A DNA stretch of 64,000 nt from Planctomycetota bacterium (GTDB taxonomy: Bacteria > Planctomycetota > PUPC01 > DSUN01), in NCBI GenBank assembly GCA_035384565.1, contig DAOOIT010000019.1, positions 27,798-91,797 of the forward strand, in the 5' to 3' direction. A model generated the notes under the pieces. The model was not told where the DNA came from, did no database searches, and saw only the letters and a program-made list of their open reading frames with translations. Below are positions 39,601 through 45,408 of this stretch, piece after piece. Each line of letters begins with the position of its first letter. The stretch's first letter is position 1. A program made the position numbers and the translations under genes.

Positions 39601-41081
39601 TTGAGCGACCACGGGTCGCGGTCGGCGAACTTCCCGTCTATCAGGTCGGGGTTCATGTCCTCGGCGTAGCCCGTGGCGTTGTGGCTCATCGAGTAGAAGA
39701 CCACGGAGGGGTGGTTGCCCGCGGCGCGGGTGTAGAAGGCGGCGTGGCGGGCATAGCCGTTGGCCTTGTCCGCGTCGTCCATCTTCCAGTCGTAGTGGCC
39801 GAAGTGGGGCTGGGAGAGGGAGACGAGCATCCCCACGTCGTCGGCGGCGCGGAGGATTTCCTCGAAGCCGAGGTGGGAGCCGGGTTCGCAGCCGTAGTTG
39901 TGGGTGTAGACGCAGTTGATGCCGAAGCTCTTGAGGCGAAGCAGGCTCTCCTTCGCCCCCTCATAGCTCGCCCAGGCCGCGCCCACCTGGGCGTTATCGA
40001 AGGGGACGGCGGAGAGCCAGATGCGGCTGCCATTCAGATAGAAGTCCCGCCCGTCAATCCCGAACTCGCGGAAGCCGAAACGCACGGGGAACGCGGCATC
40101 CAGCGCCTTGCCATCGCCATCGAGCAGAGACACGCGAGCGGCGTGAACATTCTGCGGTGTATGCGTGTCCCACAACTTCTCAGGCTTCCATTTGCCCGTG
40201 AAGGCGATACGGCCGTCCTTCACCTCGGCCCCCTTGAAGGGCTGGCTCGTGAACTCGACTTCGCTCGTAGTGCGGCCTTCAGGCCGTATCCTGGGCTCCG
40301 ACGGGCTGAGGCCCGCACTACAAGCCGCGCGCAAGACGTAGGTCCTTGCCGGGTCAAGGCCATCGAGCGTCGCCTGGAACGTCACTTCGCCGTTGCGCAC
40401 CGAGGTCGTCACCCGCACGTCGCCGATTCGCGCCCCCTCCGGCGTGCTGACGAGGAAGACATCTCCGCACAGGCCGCGCCTTGCGACGAAGCCCTTCGCC
40501 TGGCGAGCCGCGTTCGTGTCGTTGTAAGACAGCATCACGCCCTTGAGCGGCAGCGCCGTGACCAGAAGCGACAGCACGTGCCTGCCCTCCGGGCGGAGGG
40601 CCGCCGTGAGGTCCACCTCGCCTGCCGGGAACCGTATGTCGCCCGCCTTCTTGCCGTCCACGAAGACCGAGGCGAGCGAGTTCACGTAATCGGCGGCGAG
40701 CGCGATGCGCCGCCCGCTCCACTCCTTCGGAACCGTGATCTCCCGCTGATACCAGGCCGCCGTCACGCCGCTCAGCTTGTCGTTCTGCCAGCTTGGGTGG
40801 GGGAACACCGTCTGGCAGTCCTTCTGCATGTAGTCGGTGATGCCGGGCCAGGAGCCGGGCACCTTGAAGAGGCCCCAGCTGCCGGCCGCAGGCTGCGTGG
40901 CATCGGGCGCGGCCGGCTGCCAGCGCCACAGGCCGTTGATGCACACCCGCTCGCGCGTCGGCGTCGTCTCGCGGTACGCTTTCGCCAGGTCCCAGACGGG
41001 TCTCGGGGCATTCTCGGCGGCCCCAAGCCAGGTTGCGGCAACGAGCAGCGAAGCCACGGTAAACAACGAGGGCAGATGCAT
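36687..41081 (-). CDS. Very large exported GH2-family-like protein with a substituted acid/base site
   Basis: The product has 1464 residues, with GGAGGAG before the ATG and a signal peptide to about residue 21. GH2 order is seen: a sugar-binding jelly roll at 50-195 (NGLWRWQPA, WYQREITVPKEWSGRRIAL), an Ig-like domain at 200-340, and a TIM barrel at about 345-620 (FYLNGSRIWLSAVPFDN, INCVYTHNYGCEPGSH). The nucleophile region KPVFTCEYGAPF (Glu about 559) is intact. The usual acid/base motif WSxGNE is instead FYSMSHNA at about 464, so the Glu is Asn. After 720 come a further beta domain, a ThuA/GATase-like region and a C-terminal carbohydrate-binding jelly roll (NLLKNGDFSADADRDGVADGW). A 55-bp palindromic repeat is read in frame at residues 254-272. 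It probably acts on galactosides or glucuronides, or only binds. Confidence 0.82.
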   Translation of the reverse strand: MHLPSLFTVASLLVAATWLGAAENAPRPVWDLAKAYRETTPTRERVCINGLWRWQPAAPDATQPAAGSWGLFKVPGSWPGITDYMQKDCQTVFPHPSWQNDKLSGVTAAWYQREITVPKEWSGRRIALAADYVNSLASVFVDGKKAGDIRFPAGEVDLTAALRPEGRHVLSLLVTALPLKGVMLSYNDTNAARQAKGFVARRGLCGDVFLVSTPEGARIGDVRVTTSVRNGEVTFQATLDGLDPARTYVLRAACSAGLSPSEPRIRPEGRTTSEVEFTSQPFKGAEVKDGRIAFTGKWKPEKLWDTHTPQNVHAARVSLLDGDGKALDAAFPVRFGFREFGIDGRDFYLNGSRIWLSAVPFDNAQVGAAWASYEGAKESLLRLKSFGINCVYTHNYGCEPGSHLGFEEILRAADDVGMLVSLSQPHFGHYDWKMDDADKANGYARHAAFYTRAAGNHPSVVFYSMSHNATGYAEDMNPDLIDGKFADRDPWSLNNVKLALRAEAIVNKLDPSRIIYHHSSGNLSSMHTSNFYPNFVPIQEMSDWFEHWATEGVKPVFTCEYGAPFTWDFAMYRGWFKGKREFGSAAVPWEFCFAEWCAQFLGDRAYKLSEAEKTNLRWEAKQARAREGWRRWDYPHEIGSRIFDDRHEVIAMYTTDNWRAFRTWGVSMNSPWEHGHFWRLRPGMDRNARTELRVDWDNLQRPGFSPDYLEDRYERMDLAYDLKDWEATADAKALVRNNGPLLAYIAGKPARFTSKDHNFLPGETVEKQIIAINNSRVPVTCECSWTLALPNAVKGAKQVSVETGQQARIPLSILLPQDLPPGAYRLSMAAKFGTGETQADEFVVHVLPSPPTAKPAVKIALFDPKGETAKLLSAMGVAFEEIRGAEMPRPQTELLIIGKGALSATGSGPDLARVRDGLRVLVFEQTPEALEQRLGLRIAEYGLRQVFPRVPDHPALAGLSVENLRDWRGEATILPSRLNYTLSRRYNMTPTVAWCGLEVPRLWRCGNRGNVASVLIEKPACGDWLPIVDGGYSLQYSPLMEYREGKGMVLFCQMDVTGRTESDPAAERIVRNLFNYLGSWKPAPRREVVYAGDAAGRSHLEKAGIRVAAFAGQLKPGQVLVVGPGGGAALAPHKAAIVAWLKQGGQVLAIGLAERDEPAFLPFALSLKRAEHIAATFEPPGAQSPLAGIGPADVMNRDPREMNLVSGGATVVGDGVLAVAKDANVVFCQLAPWQFDSEKIPTRRTFRRVSCLVSRLLGNLGVGAETPLLARFAEPVGAGPQAANLLKNGDFSADADRDGVADGWQLSGGIGKMSAPPEGGAGRAQCLTLAAPVDQKPATIMLAQHDVPMQKGQWYRISLRARAEGMKGARVSLVVQNTATWRQFFDYQEFVPGDAWKAFTFTVEANDTAAKGTKFQVWHGAPGTLWLAELRMEPCDPPKQGRWLAGLYLDRPEEWDDPYRFFRW
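40267..40321. repeat. Palindromic element inside the GH2-like gene
   Basis: 55 bases bounded by GTAGTGCGGCCTTCAGGCCGT-like ends: the first 20-21 bases pair with the last ones at 18 of 21 positions. Each end also contains its own small hairpin (CGGCCT-TC-AGGCCG). It is translated in frame (about AGLSPSEPRIRPEGRTT) between two beta domains, so it seems tolerated as a linker. Confidence 0.75.
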
Positions 41082-41177
41082 GGGGCTCTCCTCCAGTGGG
41101 CTTGAGGCCGCGCGCCTCTACCATCGCCGAATCGGGGCGGGAGATCAAGCCCTGGTTCGGTCGCACGGCAATTGCCG

Positions 41178-41224
41178 TTGACAGGCGGCCCAGGCAGTGA
41201 TACGCTATGTGTAAAGGCTACACA
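41178..41224 (+). promoter_or_regulatory. Promoter and probable operator of vapBC
   Basis: TTGACA (41178-41183), 17-base spacer, TACGCT (41201-41206). Directly after the -10 is a perfect inverted repeat TGTGTA-AAGGC-TACACA (41208-41224) over the transcription start. VapB-type antitoxins commonly autoregulate through such palindromes, so this is a good operator candidate. Confidence 0.75.
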
Positions 41225-41239
41225 CTCAGGAGCAAGGCC

Positions 41240-41452
41240 ATGGCAACGAATCTGGCGATTGACGATGCGCTGCTCGACAAGGCGAAGCGCGTGGGCGGCT
41301 TCCGCACCAAGAAAGAGACCGTCACCACGGCCCTCGAAGAACTGATCGAGCGCCGCGAGCAGCGCAAGATCATCAAGCACCTCGGCACGTTCGAGTTCCG
41401 AAGCGATTGGGACTACAAGCAGGACCGCCGCGGCCGTGAACATCGTCATTGA
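41240..41452 (+). CDS. vapB: VapB-family antitoxin
   Basis: The product has 70 residues; CAGGAG precedes the ATG. MATNLAIDDALLDKAKRVGG and TKKETVTTALEELIERREQRK are the ribbon-helix-helix DNA-binding half typical of VapB (DUF2191-like) antitoxins. The C-terminal tail FEFRSDWDYKQDRRGREH is the flexible part that would wrap the toxin. It binds its PIN-domain partner and represses the operon. The last 17 bases overlap the toxin gene. Confidence 0.88.
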   Translation: MATNLAIDDALLDKAKRVGGFRTKKETVTTALEELIERREQRKIIKHLGTFEFRSDWDYKQDRRGREHRH

Positions 41453-41852
41453 CACCTGCGTCTGGTCGCTTGTGCTCCGTCGTCCGCGACCCGATGCGGC
41501 GAATGAGTGGGTTCGGGCCTTCCACGCGCATGTGACCCGGGGCGACGAGATTCACCTCATCGGGCCAATCCTCGAGGAACTTCTGGAGGGGTTGCGGCTG
41601 GCGCGCGATTTCGACCGCCTGGTCGAGGCCCTGCGGTCGTTCCCACTCGTCCCGTTGGGGCGCGACACCTATGTGGCCGCAGCGCGCCTCCGCAACGCGT
41701 GCCAGCGCCGGGGCGTCCAGGCCGGCCACACTGACGCCCTGATCGCTGCCGCCTGCATCGAGCAGGGTCTGCCGCTCCTGACCTCGGACACCGACTTCGC
41801 CCGCATCGCCGAGCACTGCGAACTCATCCTCCTGCCGCCCCTTCCTGCCTGA
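41436..41852 (+). CDS. vapC: VapC-family PIN-domain ribonuclease toxin
   Basis: The product has 138 residues from a GTG at 41436. The PIN acidic residues are visible: MNIVIDTCVWSLVL (Asp6), PILEELLEGLRLA (Glu), HTDALIAAACIEQG (Asp) and LLTSDTDFARIA (Asp). These coordinate magnesium or manganese for RNA cleavage. The length is normal for VapC. Translation is coupled to vapB by the overlap. The start lacks its own good ribosome site, consistent with coupling. Other PIN proteins are possible, but the antitoxin neighbour makes VapC nearly certain. Confidence 0.9.
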   Translation: MNIVIDTCVWSLVLRRPRPDAANEWVRAFHAHVTRGDEIHLIGPILEELLEGLRLARDFDRLVEALRSFPLVPLGRDTYVAAARLRNACQRRGVQAGHTDALIAAACIEQGLPLLTSDTDFARIAEHCELILLPPLPA

Positions 41853-41893
41853 GACCGCCTCCGCGCGATAGGCCGACCGTGAGGGACCAGAGC

Positions 41894-41941
41894 GACCCAA
41901 GGGACGAAGGAGACATGCTGCACCTTCGCGTCCCTTGGGTC
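41894..41941. terminator. Stem-loop after vapC with GTCCC-type repeats
   Basis: GACCCAAGGGACGAAGG (41894-41910) pairs with CCTTCGCGTCCCTTGGGTC (41923-41941) apart from a two-base bulge. TCCCTTTTGTCCCCTGGGTCCC follows, a low-complexity run with only a short T stretch. It probably ends vapBC transcription, but the repeat character suggests an interspersed element as well. Confidence 0.5.
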
Positions 41942-41970
41942 CCTTTTGTCCCCTGGGTCCCATCTGGCAT

Positions 41971-41999
41971 TTGACAGGGCAGACGCCGCCCACTATGAT
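41971..41999 (+). promoter_or_regulatory. Promoter of the Gfo/Idh/MocA gene
   Basis: Consensus TTGACA (41971-41976), 17-base spacer, TATGAT (41994-41999). The start of transcription is near 42006, 46 bases before the GTG at 42052. It rules out the longer open frame from 41935. Confidence 0.85.
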
Positions 42000-42051
42000 C
42001 CCCTGCGGTGTGGGAGAGCAATCCTGCGTCGTGGCCGGAAAGGAGCCGTCC

Positions 42052-43047
42052 GTGATTCGCTGCGCGCTGATCAGTGGCAAGGGCATGGGCATTCTGCACG
42101 GGAAGAACTTCCACGGCCTGCCCGACTCCAAGGTGGTGGCCGTGTGCGACATGGACCCGAAGCTGCTGGAGACGGCGAAGGCGGAGTTCAAGGCGCCCGG
42201 CTTCGCGTCCATCGAGGAACTGTTGGCGGGCGCCGAGTTCGAGCTGGCATTGCTCATCACGAACGAGACGCGGCGCATCCCGCCGCTGCGCCAACTGCTC
42301 GCCGCCGGCAAGCACGTGTTCACCGAGAAGCCCCTGTGCGGCATGGAAGGCCAGTACCGCGTGCGCGAGCATGACGCCTGCATCGCCGCCGCCGCCATCA
42401 AGGAGTGGAAGGCGTCGAAACTCCAGTTCGGCATCAACTACAACTACCGCTTCTTCCGCCACTTCCAGCGCCTGCACAACGAGGCGGTCGAGGGCAGGTT
42501 CGGCACGCTGCGCCTCGTGCGCGCCCGCGCCCACTTCAACTGCTGGTCGCACGTGATTGACCAGATTCTCTGGACGATGGGCCGCCCCGAGTGGGTGAGC
42601 GTGTCGGGCAACCCCAGCGAGCCGGGGGGCTGGACGCGGTTCATTCGCATGCAGTGGGCCAACGGCGTTATCGGCGAACTCGACGGCTCGAACCTCTGGG
42701 GCTACGACGACCATCCGCTGCGCATCCAGATCTGCGGCGACACGGCTTACGGCGAGGCCCGCGGCCTGGACGGCTGGTATCGCCGCTGCAAGGGCAGTTC
42801 GTGGCCGACCGCGGTCGAAGAGACCTGGGAGGTCGAGCCCGGCGTGCAGGAGTACAAGGAATCGTTCGGCCGCATGGCCGCCGCCGTCATCGAGGCGATG
42901 AAGGCGGGCCAGCCCTTCCCCGCCGATGGCGACGCCGCGTGGAACGAGTTGCTCTTCGAGGCGGCCGTCCACCGCTCCGCCCTGCACGACGGCGCCCGCG
43001 TGCGCCTGGCCGACGTTGAAAAGGCCTGCATGGCCGAAGGCTGCTGA
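42052..43047 (+). CDS. Gfo/Idh/MocA-family oxidoreductase
   Basis: The product has 331 residues from a GTG with AAGGAG seven bases upstream. The Rossmann half runs from CALISGKGMGILHGKNFHG (in place of the usual GxGxxG) through VVAVCDMDPKLLETAKAEF and ALLITNETRRIPPLRQLLAAGKHVFTEKPLCG, in which EKPL holds the family Lys. The C-terminal half has FGINYNYRFFRHFQRLHNEA and WSHVIDQILWTMGRPEWVSV, with the His/Asp catalytic helix. It oxidises or reduces a sugar or inositol with NAD(P) in the cytosol. There is no Tat signal, unlike many planctomycete members. It is a single gene with its own promoter. Confidence 0.87.
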   Translation: MIRCALISGKGMGILHGKNFHGLPDSKVVAVCDMDPKLLETAKAEFKAPGFASIEELLAGAEFELALLITNETRRIPPLRQLLAAGKHVFTEKPLCGMEGQYRVREHDACIAAAAIKEWKASKLQFGINYNYRFFRHFQRLHNEAVEGRFGTLRLVRARAHFNCWSHVIDQILWTMGRPEWVSVSGNPSEPGGWTRFIRMQWANGVIGELDGSNLWGYDDHPLRIQICGDTAYGEARGLDGWYRRCKGSSWPTAVEETWEVEPGVQEYKESFGRMAAAVIEAMKAGQPFPADGDAAWNELLFEAAVHRSALHDGARVRLADVEKACMAEGC

Positions 43048-43055
43048 GAAATGCC

Positions 43056-43089
43056 CTGGGGGGAGCTTCTTGCAAGAAGCTCCCCCCAG
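43056..43089. repeat. Perfect 34-bp palindrome at convergent junction
   Basis: CTGGGGGGAGCTTCTTG is followed at once by its exact complement, ending 43089, 9 bases after the Gfo/Idh stop. It shares the GGGGAGCTTCTT arm and the trailing CAAGAACT with the hairpin at 18497. No U-tract. Confidence 0.8.
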
Positions 43090-43108
43090 CCCCCCAAGAA
43101 CTCCTGAT

Positions 43109-45301
43109 CTACTTCAGGGCAGACTTGACCACCACTGCCGTGCGCCCGCTGACGGTGAGGCGGAAGAGGCGCGCGTCGGTGGCGCCCAGAGGCGTGCGCG
43201 CGAGCGGCTCAGGATGGTGCGAACGGGTCTGTTCGAGCATGTCGCGGAGGAAGGCGTCGTCCCACTCGCCCGCGTCGTCAATCTCTTTTGCGCCGCCGCC
43301 TGGGGTGTACTGCACGCTGAGCAGACGGGCCGCACGGGCGCCCGCTGACTCGTTCGCATAGTACTCGCCGTTGCCATGCGCGCCGAGGGCGAGGAACTGC
43401 GTTTCCTTGCCGTCGCCCTTGAGGACGATGGCGGGCAGCGTCGCGGGCTCGCCTGTGAAGCAGCACCCGAGGAACGCGAGCCTGCCGCGGAAGCCCTCGA
43501 CTTCAATGCCGGGCGCCACCTTCTTGCGGTTGTGCGCCACCACGGCGTTGTGCAGCGTGAACGTGCCGGCGTCGGTGCAGCGCATGAACCGCGGCTCGTT
43601 GCCCGACTCGTACCACATATCGCGCACAAGCAGCCAGCCGTGCTTCGAGACGTCGTAGCTGAGGCCGTTGTTGCTCGATGCGCCGCTGAAGATGAGCACC
43701 TTGCCGCCCTCGACGGGCGGCTGGCCGGTGCCGACGACCTTGACGCCGACCCCCTTGTTCGAGCCGTGGCCGAAGTCGCGCGCCACCACGTTCGTGCGGC
43801 CCAGGCCTTCGACGAGCAGGCCCACCTCGCTGCTCGATGCGAGCACCTGCTCGAGGAACACGCGGCCCCCCTGCTGGTCGCAGCCGGCGACGACGAGGCC
43901 GTCGGCCTCCTTGCCGCCGCTGATGCTCAACTCGCGCAGCGTGGCCCGCGACGGCCCCTGGAGCCGGACGACCGGCCCCTCGCCCTTGCCCGCCCACTCG
44001 AGGCGGGTGGCCGTGAGCACGCCATCGCCCACGAGCTGCACGTCGCAGCGCGCGGGGACGGTGAGCGTGGCCTCGATGCGGTACTTGCCCGCGGGCAGGT
44101 GGACGATGGGCCGCTGGCCGAGGAGGCGAGCGGCCTCGTCAATCGCTCTCTGGATCGCCGCGGCGTCGGCGCCCGCGGCGACCTCGATGACGGGTCGCGC
44201 CTTGCGCGACAGCGGCTCGGGAAGGTCGAGGAACCCCGGGGGCACCTTCTCACGCCGCGTCACGCGGTCGTCCAGCGCTCGGAAGCGCGCTCCATGCCGC
44301 ACAGCGTCGTTATGCAGGAACGTGTTCCCCACCGAGGCGGCATGGGTGTGTTCGGCGAGCTTCACGGCCGGCCCCGCGTCGAGGAGAAACACGTTGTCCA
44401 GGAGCAGCACGGGGCCGCGGTTGCCGATCGTGATCGGCGAATCGGTGGTGTTGCCCTGGAAGGTGATCTGGGCGCCCGCGCCCTGCGGCCCGGCGACGAA
44501 GAACGCCTTGGACCCGACTGAGGTGTTGTTGCGGACGCTGAAGTACTGGGTGTTGCCGATGGACATGTCGGCCTCGGCGGAACGCAGGAAGACGCTGTCG
44601 TAGACGTGGAAGTGGCCCGCCCCGTAGCGGTTGGTGACACCCACGGCGCAATCGCTGAACTCGCAGTTCCAGATCCACCAGTCCAGCGAATTGAAGTTCT
44701 GGATGCTGATGCCCGCCTTCGAGCAGCGGAGGAACTTGCAGCGGTAGACGGCCGTCTCGGCGATGCCGTTCTTCATCCCCGCCTCGATGCCGAAGGCCAC
44801 GTCGCGGAAGGCCAGGTCGGACAGCTCGTTGAAGGTGGTGAACGCCTCGCCGTGGCGGAGGGCGGTGAGGGCCCTGCCCGCGCCGTCGAAGGTCAGGCGC
44901 CCGATGCGGGCATACCAGGGATTGGCGAGGAACATCACGCCGGCGGGCGCACCGTCCCAGCGGATGGTCGTGGTGCGCGGGTCCTCGCCCAGGATGCTGA
45001 TGCCGGTGGACTCGTGGTGTTTGGCCCGGAGCAGTTCGAGGGTGCGGGTGATGCGGTAGGTGCCGGCGGGCAGCCAGAGCACCTTGCGGGTGGCGTCCTC
45101 TTTGCGCAGGTCGTCGAGGGCTTTCTGAAGCGCGGCCGTGTCGTCGGCCTGGCCGTCGCCCACGGCGCCGTAATCGCGCCTGGCATCGGCCCAACTGGGG
45201 AAGGGGCCGGCGAATTCCTCATCGGTCGCGGCGAGTTGAACGGGCATGCACGATGAGGCGGCCAAAGCCAGACCAAGGCACGACAGGGCGGCGCGGACCA
45301 C
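43109..45301 (-). CDS. Exported pectate-lyase-3/GH28-related beta-helix protein
   Basis: The product has 730 residues from a GTG at 45301 with GAGGAG seven bases upstream. The first residues (VVRAALSCLGLALAASSC) form a signal, perhaps a lipoprotein one with Cys18. Two similar beta-helix halves start with the Pectate_lyase_3 pattern: RRDYGAVGDGQADDTAALQK at about 40, and EVAAGADAAAIQRAIDEAARLL at about 380 with HLPAGKYRIEATLTV. Many N/G turns follow. The duplicated start suggests an internal duplication. It probably acts on uronic-acid-containing or other plant or algal polysaccharides outside the cytoplasm. Catalytic residues are not identifiable by eye. Confidence 0.8.
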   Translation of the reverse strand: MVRAALSCLGLALAASSCMPVQLAATDEEFAGPFPSWADARRDYGAVGDGQADDTAALQKALDDLRKEDATRKVLWLPAGTYRITRTLELLRAKHHESTGISILGEDPRTTTIRWDGAPAGVMFLANPWYARIGRLTFDGAGRALTALRHGEAFTTFNELSDLAFRDVAFGIEAGMKNGIAETAVYRCKFLRCSKAGISIQNFNSLDWWIWNCEFSDCAVGVTNRYGAGHFHVYDSVFLRSAEADMSIGNTQYFSVRNNTSVGSKAFFVAGPQGAGAQITFQGNTTDSPITIGNRGPVLLLDNVFLLDAGPAVKLAEHTHAASVGNTFLHNDAVRHGARFRALDDRVTRREKVPPGFLDLPEPLSRKARPVIEVAAGADAAAIQRAIDEAARLLGQRPIVHLPAGKYRIEATLTVPARCDVQLVGDGVLTATRLEWAGKGEGPVVRLQGPSRATLRELSISGGKEADGLVVAGCDQQGGRVFLEQVLASSSEVGLLVEGLGRTNVVARDFGHGSNKGVGVKVVGTGQPPVEGGKVLIFSGASSNNGLSYDVSKHGWLLVRDMWYESGNEPRFMRCTDAGTFTLHNAVVAHNRKKVAPGIEVEGFRGRLAFLGCCFTGEPATLPAIVLKGDGKETQFLALGAHGNGEYYANESAGARAARLLSVQYTPGGGAKEIDDAGEWDDAFLRDMLEQTRSHHPEPLARTPLGATDARLFRLTVSGRTAVVVKSALK

Positions 45302-45330
45302 TTGCGGGCTCCTCGGCGAGATGAGGCGGC

Positions 45331-45359
45331 TTGCCACGACCCCGAGCAACCGGTAGACT
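45331..45359 (+). promoter_or_regulatory. Promoter of the M60 peptidase/SGNH operon
   Basis: TTGCCA (45331-45336), 17-base spacer, TAGACT (45354-45359). Transcription would start near 45366. The only standard upstream start codon in frame (TTG at 45331) is then part of the -35 element. Confidence 0.6.
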
Positions 45360-45408
45360 CAGGGATGGGCCGTCTGAAGCATGGCACAAAGAAAGAGAGG
45401 AATCAACC

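Noticed and set aside
38547..41105. Plus-strand open frame of 852 codons
   Set aside because: Antisense shadow of the GH2-like gene.
45331..45408. TTG start for the M60 peptidase
   Set aside because: The TTG forms part of a good -35 element and would place 26 charged residues before the signal peptide.
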